Program-made: the position numbers and the translations under genes
Shown here: in pieces, positions 5,662 through 14,022 of the stretch
Layout: every line of letters starts with the position of its first letter
Position numbering within the stretch: the stretch's first letter is position 1
The notes under the pieces: generated by a model
Seen by the model: only the letters and a program-made list of their open reading frames with translations
What the model was told of the DNA's origin: nothing
The model's database searches: none
Origin: Candidatus Woesearchaeota archaeon
GTDB taxonomy: Archaea; Nanobdellota; Nanobdellia; Woesearchaeales; WJKV01
Direction of reading: 5' to 3'
Length of the DNA stretch: 26,065 nucleotides
NCBI GenBank assembly: GCA_019323355.1
Contig: JAHWHI010000025.1
Coordinates: 1 to 26,065 of the forward strand

Positions 5662-8600
5662 ATGGAAAAAGAAATCGACATCAGTCCAGAGACACAGGCG
5701 TACTTTGACATGATTGACCAGAAGGTCAAGGAAGAGCATAAACTAGCTTCAGAAGCAAGAAGCAAAAACTTTGATCCTTCTCCAGAAGTAGAGATATCTC
5801 TTGCAAAGGATATGGCTGAACGTGTCCTTGGTCTTATTGCGACAGTTGCTCCCCAGATTAAAAACTCAAACCTTGTTGTTCGGATCAAGGAACTGGAAGA
5901 GAAATATGGAAGCTTGGACTGGCGCGTGGCATTTACAATCGCACTAGAAATCGCACAGCAGAAGATGTGCAAGTTTGAATCTGAGAGAGAGGCCATGGAA
6001 GTTGGTATTCGTGCTGGATTTGCATATGTCACGATTGGAACCACAAGCGCATGCCTGGAGGGCTTTACAAAACTTGAGCTCAAAAAAAGACGAGACGGAA
6101 AGGAGTATTTTTCAATGTGGTTCTCTGGCCCGACGAGAAATGCAGGAGGCACAGCAGCTTCTGTCTGTGTACTGATCGGAGACTATGTCCGGAAAAAAAT
6201 GGGATATGGAGTTTATGATCCTGATGAGCAAGAAGTAAAGCGTGTGCGGTGCGAAGTAGAACAGTATCATGAACGTTGTGACCCTGTCCAGTATCTTGCT
6301 TCAGAGGAGGAGATGGAATTTCTCGTAAACCACAATCCTATTGAGATTGCAGGCGACCCCTCAGAGAAGATTGAGGTGCCAAATTATAAGAACCTTCCAC
6401 GGATTCCAACAAATATCTGCCGTAGCGGTTTTTGTTTGATATACTCAGAATGTCTTCCCCTGAAAGCTCCGAAGTTGTGGGCCCAGCTGTCTAGATGGGG
6501 CAAAGAATTTGATATGGAGCAATGGGACTTTCTGGAAAAATACGTCAAGATGCAGAAAGAGGCAAAAGCAAGAAAAGCAGGATCTGCAAACAAGACAGAT
6601 AAAAAATCAGACGAGAAAATAACTCCAGTTTACACTTATATCACTGACCTTGTCGGAGGCCGTCCAGTATTCGGTCATCCTCTAGCAAAAGGAGGCTTCA
6701 GGTTACGTTATGGCCGAAGTCGCGCTTCTGGTCTTTCTGGCCAGTCTCTTCATCCAGCAACAATGCACATCCTGAATGATTTCATTGCAACAGGCACCCA
6801 ATTTAAGCTTGAAAGACCAGGAAAAGCAACAGTTGTGACTCCCTGCGAAAATCTGGAAGGGCCAATAGTCAAACTTGAAAATGGAGATGTCATGCTCATC
6901 GAGACAGAACAGATGGCAAAGCAATACAAGAAAGACGTCAAAGAAGTTCTGTTCCTAGGAGATCTCCTTATCTGTTATGGAGATTTTTTTGATCTGGCGC
7001 ATATTCTTGCGCCTGCAGGGTATTGCGAAGAATGGTGGATCCAGGAGCTGGAAAAAGCAATTGTTGATACATTTGGTTCTTTGGACCTGGAAAAAGCTTC
7101 TGAGCTGACAAATATTAATATTCATCTGCTGAAAAAACTGATTGACAAACCTATCAGCACAAAGCTCTCGGCAGCAGATGCACTGAACCTCTCTAGGAAT
7201 CTTTCAGTCCCTTTGCATCCTCGTTATACATACCACTGGAAAGATATTTCATTGGAACAGTTCACAAGACTTCTTGATTATCTTGAGAAAGTAAAGGTGA
7301 TCCTTGATTCCGGATCAGAAAAGATCATACTTTCAAAAAAGTCCGAGGACAAACGTATCCTCGAGATACTTGGAGTTCCTCATAAGGTATCTATAGAAAA
7401 CGTAATAATTGAAAAAAATGATGCTCTTGCTTTCTACGAACAGTTAGGAAAATTTGATTTATCAGGATTGCGAAAAGCAGAGGGTGAAAACCCTCTTGAG
7501 AAGATAAATAACACTGCAAAGATAAAACTTCGGGATAAAAGCGGAGTTTATATTGGCGCGCGGATGGGTCGTCCAGAGAAAGCAAAGATGAGAAAATTAA
7601 AAGGGAGCCCGCATGGTTTGTTTCCTATTGGAGAGGAAGGGGGCCGTTTACGTTCGTTCCAGTCTGCGCTAGAAGTCGGATATGTAAATTCATCTTTTCC
7701 AATCTTCTTGTGCCCAGAGTGCAAGAACACAACAGTATATCCAAAATGTGAATCTTGTGATGTCCCTACAATAAGATCTAAATTCTGCGACAAATGCGGG
7801 ATTGTATCAGACTGCTCCCACAATCCGTCTGTCTTCAACGAGCGTAGAATCAACTTCAGGGGTTATTTTAACGACGCACTGAAAAAACTCAAGACCAGCC
7901 TATATCCTGATTTGATAAAGGGAATAAAAGGGACAATCAACAAAGAACATCTTTTAGAAAATATAATGAAAGCAATCCTCCGCGCCAAATATGATGTATA
8001 TGTTAACAAAGACGGTACAATCCGTTATGATGCGATTGCAGTGCCAGTTACACATTTCAAGCCAAAGGAGATCCAGGTTCCTGCCAAAAAATTAAGGGAG
8101 TTAGGTTATCTAAAAGATATTGACGGCAAAGATTTAGAGAACGATGACCAGATCCTGGAGATCAAGCACCAGGATTTAATCCTTCCTTGCTGTCCAGAGA
8201 TAGAATATCCTGCAGACAAGGTGATGCTGCAGACAACATATTTTATTGACGACCTCCTTCAATATTTGTACGGCCTGCCCAGATATTACAATTGCAATAG
8301 CCGTGAGGATCTTGTCGGGCACACTGCAATAGCTCTCGCACCGCACACCAGCGCTGGCACTGCAGTACGTATTCTAGGGTTCTCAAAAACCCAAGGCTTT
8401 ATGGGCCATCCCCTGCTTCTTTGCGCCTGCCGTAGGGATGCTGATGGTGACGAGATCGGATTTTTTCTAGCTTTCGACGGTTTTCTGAATTTCTCAAAGA
8501 AATTCCTCCCAGATTCTAGAGGGGGAACAATGGATGCTCCTATTGTTCTGACATCGAATGTCAAACCTGCAGAAGTTGATGATATGGTATTCAAGATGGA

Positions 8601-9195
8601 CACTGCATGGAGATACCCTCTTGAATTTTACAACGCATGCTTGGCATACAAGATGCCCTGGGATGTGAAGATCGAGCAGGTGAGTCACAGGCTGTCAAAA
8701 CCAGAACAGTACGAAGGGTATGGATTTACTCATGACAATGGAAATTTCAATGCAGGAGTCCTTGTATCAGCGTATAAGACACTGCCTGCAATGCAGGACA
8801 AGCTTCTTGCTCAGATGGATGTTGCAGAAAAAGTCCGGGCAGTCAATGAAGCAGACGTTGCGGATTTAGTTATTAATAAGCATTTTTTAAAAGACACAAA
8901 AGGAAATCTCCGGAAATTCTCCAATCAGATGTTTAGATGTGTTACCTGCAACGCAAAATATCGCAGGCCCCCTCTGTCAGGAAAGTGCCAGACTCCGGGC
9001 TGTAAAAAAGGACGCATCATTTTTACTGTCAGCGAAGGTTCTGTTGTAAAATATCTGGAGCCTTCTTTAAGTATCGCAGAGAAATACAATGTCAGCTCAT
9101 ATCTGAGACAGACCCTGGAATTGACAAAATTGCGGATAGAATCTGTCTTTGGCAAGGACAAGGAGAAACAGGAAGGTCTTGGAAGGTGGTTTTAA
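5662..9195 (+). CDS. polC: DNA polymerase D large subunit (DP2), catalytic subunit
   Basis: 1177 residues in one open frame, with no intein seen. DP2 has a two-double-psi-beta-barrel polymerase core. The active-site region is CRRDADGDEIGFF with D928 and D930 as the likely metal ligands, followed by LNFSKKFLPDSRGGTMDAP. Family members usually read NCDGDE here, so the Asn-Cys pair is Asp-Ala. Zinc-binding cysteines occur at ~684-714 (CPEC, CESC, FCDKCG) and at ~1093-1115 (CVTC, CQTPGC). The last eight residues, QEGLGRWF, fit a PCNA-interacting PIP box. The ATG follows the DP1 stop after one base, indicating an operon. Catalyses template-directed DNA synthesis at the fork. Identification is firm. 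Confidence 0.97.
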   Translation: MEKEIDISPETQAYFDMIDQKVKEEHKLASEARSKNFDPSPEVEISLAKDMAERVLGLIATVAPQIKNSNLVVRIKELEEKYGSLDWRVAFTIALEIAQQKMCKFESEREAMEVGIRAGFAYVTIGTTSACLEGFTKLELKKRRDGKEYFSMWFSGPTRNAGGTAASVCVLIGDYVRKKMGYGVYDPDEQEVKRVRCEVEQYHERCDPVQYLASEEEMEFLVNHNPIEIAGDPSEKIEVPNYKNLPRIPTNICRSGFCLIYSECLPLKAPKLWAQLSRWGKEFDMEQWDFLEKYVKMQKEAKARKAGSANKTDKKSDEKITPVYTYITDLVGGRPVFGHPLAKGGFRLRYGRSRASGLSGQSLHPATMHILNDFIATGTQFKLERPGKATVVTPCENLEGPIVKLENGDVMLIETEQMAKQYKKDVKEVLFLGDLLICYGDFFDLAHILAPAGYCEEWWIQELEKAIVDTFGSLDLEKASELTNINIHLLKKLIDKPISTKLSAADALNLSRNLSVPLHPRYTYHWKDISLEQFTRLLDYLEKVKVILDSGSEKIILSKKSEDKRILEILGVPHKVSIENVIIEKNDALAFYEQLGKFDLSGLRKAEGENPLEKINNTAKIKLRDKSGVYIGARMGRPEKAKMRKLKGSPHGLFPIGEEGGRLRSFQSALEVGYVNSSFPIFLCPECKNTTVYPKCESCDVPTIRSKFCDKCGIVSDCSHNPSVFNERRINFRGYFNDALKKLKTSLYPDLIKGIKGTINKEHLLENIMKAILRAKYDVYVNKDGTIRYDAIAVPVTHFKPKEIQVPAKKLRELGYLKDIDGKDLENDDQILEIKHQDLILPCCPEIEYPADKVMLQTTYFIDDLLQYLYGLPRYYNCNSREDLVGHTAIALAPHTSAGTAVRILGFSKTQGFMGHPLLLCACRRDADGDEIGFFLAFDGFLNFSKKFLPDSRGGTMDAPIVLTSNVKPAEVDDMVFKMDTAWRYPLEFYNACLAYKMPWDVKIEQVSHRLSKPEQYEGYGFTHDNGNFNAGVLVSAYKTLPAMQDKLLAQMDVAEKVRAVNEADVADLVINKHFLKDTKGNLRKFSNQMFRCVTCNAKYRRPPLSGKCQTPGCKKGRIIFTVSEGSVVKYLEPSLSIAEKYNVSSYLRQTLELTKLRIESVFGKDKEKQEGLGRWF

Positions 9196-9208
9196 AGCAA
9201 ATAAGAAC

Positions 9209-9217
9209 ATTTATATA
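9209..9217 (+). promoter_or_regulatory. Strong TATA box in the DP2-TrmB gap
   Basis: CATTTATAT (continuing AG) predicts a start near 9238-9242, exactly where a hairpin-forming segment begins and ~180 bp before the TrmB-family start codon. The resulting transcript would be a small RNA or a long structured leader. Confidence 0.6.
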
Positions 9218-9239
9218 GTTAACATCTCCTTCTAAAAAA

Positions 9240-9415
9240 AGCGTTGCTACTCGGGCATAGCAAAAAAGCAAACGTTTATTAATACGTATATGTTTCCCGA
9301 AATTAAGATTAATTGTGCAAAAGCGCTAAAAAAAGAGTATTTTGGTGATATTAGCGTCCGATTTCAGCCCGGACACCTAAGAAATCATCAATAATCAAAC
9401 ATCACGGGGGATATT
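9240..9415 (+). ncRNA. Candidate structured leader or small RNA upstream of the TrmB-family gene
   Basis: The first hairpin has arms TTGCTA (9244-9249) and TAGCAA (9258-9263) around an 8-nt loop. The second is a long three-part hairpin (9342-9391): TTGGTGAT with ATCATCAA (8 pairs, one G-U), TTAG with CTAA, and GTCCG with CGGAC around a 9-nt loop, 17 pairs in all with small internal bulges. A TATA box ~26 bp upstream of 9240 would start a transcript here. No known RNA class was recognised: I could not fit C/D or H/ACA boxes. The same stretch contains a short ORF (9290-9394), so coding is the alternative. Confidence 0.35.
9290..9394 (+). CDS. Possible 34-residue small ORF
   Basis: ATG at 9290 opens a 34-codon frame (MFPEIKINCAKALKKEYFGD, then 14 more residues ending RNHQ) with a TAA stop at 9392-9394. 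Residue composition is balanced, unlike random AT-rich sequence, but no Shine-Dalgarno sequence precedes it. The AT-rich TTTATTAATA only ~15 bp upstream is too close for a leaderless start. It overlaps the hairpin at 9342-9391, so either the RNA structure or the peptide may be accidental. Not recognised as any family. Confidence 0.2.
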   Translation: MFPEIKINCAKALKKEYFGDISVRFQPGHLRNHQ

Positions 9416-9419
9416 TTCA

Positions 9420-10202
9420 ATGATCGTAGAGAAAGCTTTTTTAGATAAATTAAAAGAGTTTGGCCTCAACAGCTATGAGTCAAAATTGTGGATCGCACTT
9501 CTTTCACGCGGAGTCTCGACAGCAGGTGAGCTCGCTGATATTTCAGCTGTTCCTAGAAGCAGAAGTTATGATGTTCTCGAAAGCCTTGAGAAGAAAGGCT
9601 TTATCAAGATGAAGACGACAAAGCCTATCAAATATATTGCTGTCTCTCCAGGAGAAGTTCTGAATCGTGTCAAGGAAAAACTGGTTCAGCAGACTAGCGA
9701 GGACATCGAGATACTGGAGTCATTGAAAGCAAGCAAGCTCGTCGATGAACTGAATGTTTTATTCTCTCAGGGTCTGGACGCATTGGACCCGACAGAGCTT
9801 TCTGGAAGTCTGAAAGGACAGGAAAATATCTTTCATCATCTAAGTATGCTCATCAAGAACGCAGAAGCATCCATAAAGTTTGTAACAACTGGCAGTGCTT
9901 TCATGAAAGAGCTTGAATATTTCAAAGAGGATCTTGAGAATGCAAAAAAACGCGGGGTAGACATTACAATAGCAGTCCCTCACAACAAGCAGATAAAAGA
10001 TGCAGTCAGGTCCTTGAAGCTCGGGAAAGTTGTTGATACTAACTTAACATCTCGGTTTGCAATAATTGACAATAAAGAGCTCATGTTCATGCTGTTGGAT
10101 GATTCAAAAGTTCACAAAAGTTATGATATCGGCATCTGGGTCAACAGTCCGTATTTTACCTCATACCTGAATGGCATGCTTGAGGGCTATGCCAAGCAAT
10201 AA
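9420..10202 (+). CDS. TrmB-family transcriptional regulator
   Basis: 260 residues. The N-terminal ~75 residues form the TrmB-type winged helix: LKEFGLNSYESKLWIALL, then STAGELADISAVPRSRSYDV, then LEKKGFI. A short coiled region (~80-110) leads to a C-terminal PLD-like/TrmB effector domain (~130-255), with IKFVTTGSAFMKELEYF, GVDITIAVPH and SRFAIIDNKELMFML. The family contains sugar-responsive and other ligand-responsive DNA-binding repressors/activators. The ligand here cannot be told. The start is ATG at 9420 with the G-run ACGGGGGAT (~8-15 bp upstream) as a probable ribosome site. It follows a ~180-nt putative structured leader and could regulate neighbours or itself. Family assignment is strong. 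Confidence 0.88.
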   Translation: MIVEKAFLDKLKEFGLNSYESKLWIALLSRGVSTAGELADISAVPRSRSYDVLESLEKKGFIKMKTTKPIKYIAVSPGEVLNRVKEKLVQQTSEDIEILESLKASKLVDELNVLFSQGLDALDPTELSGSLKGQENIFHHLSMLIKNAEASIKFVTTGSAFMKELEYFKEDLENAKKRGVDITIAVPHNKQIKDAVRSLKLGKVVDTNLTSRFAIIDNKELMFMLLDDSKVHKSYDIGIWVNSPYFTSYLNGMLEGYAKQ

Positions 10203-10244
10203 TCAGGTAATAAACTAGGAATTCTGGCATCTGTAATTTCGAAA

Positions 10245-10255
10245 AGTTTATAAAT
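10245..10255 (+). promoter_or_regulatory. TATA box of the small Lys-tailed membrane protein
   Basis: AGTTTATAAAT predicts initiation near 10276, just before the Shine-Dalgarno sequence GAGGTGAT (10280-10287) and the ATG at 10292. The leader would be only ~15 nt. Confidence 0.55.
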
Positions 10256-10291
10256 CAATACTGGCTCTGTATTTAAAAAGAGGTGATTCAG

Positions 10292-10564
10292 ATGGTTGGA
10301 CTCACAATAGAACAGGCCACACTTGCGATCATTATAGGTACATTAGCTGCTGTAGTCTTTTGCTTGAGAGTACTTGTATTCCTTGAGAGGCGTATTGCAA
10401 GCATAGATACAAACATTGAAGCTGTTGTGAAACGTATTGAAGCAGAAGAGCTTAAGATTGAGGCTGAAACAGCTCGGCTTGAAAGAGCAGTTGGTATAAA
10501 GCCAAAGAAAGCTAAAAAAACAGCAAAGAAAGCTAAGAAACGAGCTAAAAAGAAAAGAAGATAA
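10292..10564 (+). CDS. Small membrane-anchored coiled-coil protein with histone-H1-like basic tail
   Basis: 90 residues from ATG 10292. This start is chosen over the GTG at 10283 because the Shine-Dalgarno GAGGTGAT (10280-10287) lies four bases before it. Three parts are seen: a hydrophobic helix (~8-30, LAIIIGTLAAVVFCLRVLVF), a coiled coil of Glu/Ala/Ile heptads (~33-68), and a ~22-residue Lys/Ala/Arg tail (PKKAKK repeated, ending KKKRR). The basic tail resembles eukaryotic H1 or bacterial Lys-rich nucleoid tails and would be cytoplasmic if the N-terminus faces out. No known family is recognised. Membrane tethering of nucleic acid is a hypothesis. A T-rich terminator follows immediately. Confidence 0.7.
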   Translation: MVGLTIEQATLAIIIGTLAAVVFCLRVLVFLERRIASIDTNIEAVVKRIEAEELKIEAETARLERAVGIKPKKAKKTAKKAKKRAKKKRR

Positions 10565-10579
10565 GTTTTTTATTTTTTC
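10565..10579 (+). terminator. T-rich archaeal terminator
   Basis: Two T6 runs separated by one A directly follow the TAA stop of the 90-residue protein. Archaeal RNA polymerase terminates at such U-tracts without a required hairpin. Confidence 0.5.
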
Positions 10580-10608
10580 ATAAATCATCTTTTGTATTGG
10601 GGGGAGGG

Positions 10609-13600
10609 ATGAAACGTACGATAGCATTATTCTTAATCTTGTTGATAGTATCTTTATGTTTCTACTCCAGCTTTGCTCTTGCTCTTCCAGATTCTACAAA
10701 ATTTCAGGGATTGATAGAGGAGATACGGATTGCAGATGTAGAAAACAATGTTCATCCTGTTGTAAAATCAGGCATAACTGCCCAGATCGATGTTCTCTTG
10801 ACCCCAAAAGATATCACTCCAGCAGAAGTGACTTTCACAGGAATGCAGTTCAATTCCTGCCAGAATGTAAACATAGATGATGTTGATAAATCAAAATGCT
10901 CCCTTTCTCTTATTCCTCAGGCCTGCACAGGGTTGGTCCAGTACAAGGACGTATCCCAAAGCATAACATTTGCAATAGACGGGCAAAGACCTGCTATCTC
11001 CAACATCAACATTATTGGTGCAGAATATATTGACGGAAAGCCAGTGATAGGAAATGCAGGCTTTACAGTATATTATTCTGGAGTCAGTGACTCTGGCGAA
11101 TGTGGGGGTTGTGCCGGAGTCAAAGAATTAAAGATATATTATGGGGGTTTCTCAAGTGACAGACTGCTTGGAAAGGCAGATTTTAATGTCGCAAGCATCA
11201 GTGATTGTATTGTTCCAGATGGTCAGGTCATGATATCTGGAGGAAATCTTGATCCAGATCTCTCAGAGCCTGGAATCATTTATGCACAAGCATGTGATTC
11301 ATTAGGCCAATGTAGCCAGAACATTGTCTCAACAGAAGCGATCATAGATACAAAAAAGCCAGACATTGATGCAAACATCTATGACTCTAATGAAGAAATC
11401 ATAACATATTTCAATCAAAATATGATCTATAAGATAAAAGCAGATATCACTGACGAATATGGCGTTGACGAGAATTCTCTGCAGATAGATCTGACACAGT
11501 TTGGTGTTTCTTCCCCGCCATTGCCAGTAAAGATAAATGACGAATATACCTGGACATTCCAGTCTTCGGTCCAGCAGCCGCCATCATACTTCGAGATCAC
11601 TGCAAAAGATTATGCTGGTAACGAACAAGTGTTCAGAAAGACTCTTGCATTAGTGCAGGACCACTCCCAACCCTCCCTCGCAGGAGCAGAAGGCGTACGC
11701 ACAAACCATTTCTATGCTGGAAAGTCTTATCTTGGAAAGACAAACAATACATTACAGATAGAGATTGCAGATTCTGGTTCAGGCATCACAAGAAGCGGAG
11801 TAATTATTGATCTATCTAAACTAAATCCAGGATATTCTGCCCAGGAGTTTCCAGATTCATGCGAGATTCTTTCCAATGGAAATTTTTTATGTGAAAAATA
11901 TGATCTCGATTCAAACTTAGTTGAAGGTGTGGTCGAAGTCAAAGTTACAGTGATGGACAAGGCAGGCAATATTCTTCCAGCGCAGTCTGCAAATATTTAT
12001 GTAGATAAAATAAAGCCAGTGATCTCATCTATAACACAGAACATGCCCCTGCCAACAGCAGCAGATGAAGGGTCTTTTGGGTTTCTCATTGACGCGCTCG
12101 AAACAAACCCGATAATTGTATCAGCAGACACCTCATCTTTTTCAGATGATGGCATAAGTCAAGTAATCTGCCCGTCTTCAACAAACTGCCTTTTTTCTCC
12201 AAATGACATAAATCCGTTAAGCGGAGAGAAAACAATAACAATAAGAGTTTCTGACATTGCAGGCAACTTTGTCGAGAAAGATTATACTTTTTCATTGTAT
12301 CAATTGGCACAGTGCAATGTCTATGGCGACGGCCTGGTGTCAATGTCAGCAGGAACCCCGAATCCAAAATCCCTGGATCGCAGATTAGCAAGCTACAAGC
12401 CGTTCAGGATATATGTTCCCCTGCAGCTGACACACGACCCGAATATAGAAGTCGCAGATATCCTTGTTCAGTACTGTGCAAATGTTCCTGGAATCACACT
12501 CGGGGATTATCAGATAATTACTGGAGATGCAGACAATCCATTCTTTTTGGTGAGCGCCTCAGTAAGCACAGGAACAATCCCAACGGAATTTCCACTTGCT
12601 TGCAATTTCTCGCTCCAGATAGTACACGGAGATACTAAATGCATTAATCTCGAAGATGAATATTTTAATTTTACAATCCCTCTGGAAAACTTTCCCCTTG
12701 GAGATATTGGCGGAGAAGCCCAGGAAAAAATAACAGGTGTTGAGGGAAGGATACAACGGTTGAGAGATAAGATTCACGAAAAAGAGAAAAAACTTAATTG
12801 GATTAAGAACTGGTGCAAATTAGTAGAAAGTATGCACTATGCAGATTCAGCAGCACAGGCAATAAAATCAATCTTGTTTGGCGTAGGCTGTGTTGTCAGT
12901 AAATTACCTTATGTCGGTGAGGCTGGCAAAGTTATCTGGCAGGCTGGATGTTATATCGGAAATATATTTGGAACACTGACCAGCACACTCTTCTGGTCAA
13001 AATACTATCTTCCAACAGATGAACAGTCAGTCAAAGAGATATTGGGTATTGGAAACAAATATCTATGTATAGTCTACTCCTGCAAACTTTGCAATATTGG
13101 TGAGCTTGTCAAGATAGGGGTCGGGATGGCAGGTGATGTCAGCAGGGGTCTGGCAGGATCTGATACTTCAAATTTAAACAGTAAAGGCACAGAAGATAAA
13201 AGCCAAGACAGGCCCGCAGAACCAGCAACAGAAGATACAGGAAGAAGAGATGCGATGAAGGAAGAGGACAACTGGTGGGAAGGCGTCGATGAATTTGAAG
13301 GCACTGAAGAATGGCCTGAAGATTGGGGTGATGCTGATGGCGAATGGGTCGATGAACCCAGTGAAAGAGTTCTTGCAGAACCAGAAACAACATACGACTT
13401 CAGCAAGTTTAAGGAAGGCTCTCATTATTTCCACTACGGAGATTCTGCTAACAGAGGAAAGACAGACTTTTATCAGGACATGTCAAAGGCAACAGATCTT
13501 GGTGCAGGTTATCTTGACTCCAGCAAATATACTTGGGATCCGTTCAAGAGCGTACATTATGCAAATGCGTGCTTCTGTGAACGCGGGATCATATTCAATT

Positions 13601-14022
13601 TGAGAAAAGAAAGGCAGATCGAGTGCATCTATAGGGATTGCCTGAAATCCCACCTGGAGCAGGGACTTCCGACAACATCCTGTGAGATTGCGAAAAAAGA
13701 GCAGGAATGTTTGTATATTGATTCAGCAGAATACAAATTATACGGTTTCTTCAACTGGGAGAAATTATGGCAGGCAGCTGTAAAATCATTGGCAGCCTAT
13801 GCATATAATCAGGCTTTCGAGGCTTTATGCGGCGATTACTATAAATGGAAAAAAGCCCAAAGCAATAGATGTGATGAGACTAAGGATGAACCTTGTCAGG
13901 GCGTCCAGGACGCGCTTTGTGGTGTTGCAGAGGCAATAGTCGAGGTTGGAGAATTGTACAGTGTCTATGTCCAGGCTCAGGAGTTATGGCAGCCTCCAGA
14001 AATAGAAGAGGTGTACTGTTGA
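10609..14022 (+). CDS. Large secreted Cys-rich surface protein with Ig-like repeats (DPANN-type, uncharacterised)
   Basis: 1137 residues from ATG 10609 (an upstream in-frame TTG at 10597 is less likely). A signal peptide (~1-26) is followed by Ig-/cadherin-like modules (~95-565), recognised by recurring ends such as AKDYAGNEQ, VMDKAGNIL and VSDIAGNFVEKDYTF. A helical, partly hydrophobic region (~700-820), an acidic Trp-rich segment (~884-918) and a Cys-rich C-terminus (~985-1137) with C988/C990 (CFCERGIIFNLRKERQIEC) complete it. No C-terminal membrane anchor is seen, so it is probably held by partners. I recall similar Cys-rich C-termini in other DPANN proteins but no assigned function. It heads a four-gene envelope operon: its TGA overlaps the next ATG by one base. 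Confidence 0.75.
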   Translation: MKRTIALFLILLIVSLCFYSSFALALPDSTKFQGLIEEIRIADVENNVHPVVKSGITAQIDVLLTPKDITPAEVTFTGMQFNSCQNVNIDDVDKSKCSLSLIPQACTGLVQYKDVSQSITFAIDGQRPAISNINIIGAEYIDGKPVIGNAGFTVYYSGVSDSGECGGCAGVKELKIYYGGFSSDRLLGKADFNVASISDCIVPDGQVMISGGNLDPDLSEPGIIYAQACDSLGQCSQNIVSTEAIIDTKKPDIDANIYDSNEEIITYFNQNMIYKIKADITDEYGVDENSLQIDLTQFGVSSPPLPVKINDEYTWTFQSSVQQPPSYFEITAKDYAGNEQVFRKTLALVQDHSQPSLAGAEGVRTNHFYAGKSYLGKTNNTLQIEIADSGSGITRSGVIIDLSKLNPGYSAQEFPDSCEILSNGNFLCEKYDLDSNLVEGVVEVKVTVMDKAGNILPAQSANIYVDKIKPVISSITQNMPLPTAADEGSFGFLIDALETNPIIVSADTSSFSDDGISQVICPSSTNCLFSPNDINPLSGEKTITIRVSDIAGNFVEKDYTFSLYQLAQCNVYGDGLVSMSAGTPNPKSLDRRLASYKPFRIYVPLQLTHDPNIEVADILVQYCANVPGITLGDYQIITGDADNPFFLVSASVSTGTIPTEFPLACNFSLQIVHGDTKCINLEDEYFNFTIPLENFPLGDIGGEAQEKITGVEGRIQRLRDKIHEKEKKLNWIKNWCKLVESMHYADSAAQAIKSILFGVGCVVSKLPYVGEAGKVIWQAGCYIGNIFGTLTSTLFWSKYYLPTDEQSVKEILGIGNKYLCIVYSCKLCNIGELVKIGVGMAGDVSRGLAGSDTSNLNSKGTEDKSQDRPAEPATEDTGRRDAMKEEDNWWEGVDEFEGTEEWPEDWGDADGEWVDEPSERVLAEPETTYDFSKFKEGSHYFHYGDSANRGKTDFYQDMSKATDLGAGYLDSSKYTWDPFKSVHYANACFCERGIIFNLRKERQIECIYRDCLKSHLEQGLPTTSCEIAKKEQECLYIDSAEYKLYGFFNWEKLWQAAVKSLAAYAYNQAFEALCGDYYKWKKAQSNRCDETKDEPCQGVQDALCGVAEAIVEVGELYSVYVQAQELWQPPEIEEVYC

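Noticed and set aside
9241..9400. C/D-box or H/ACA guide RNA in the DP2-TrmB gap
   Set aside because: No matching C and D boxes (only GTGATA-like) and no ACA at the expected distance from the hairpin base; kept only as an unclassified structured segment.
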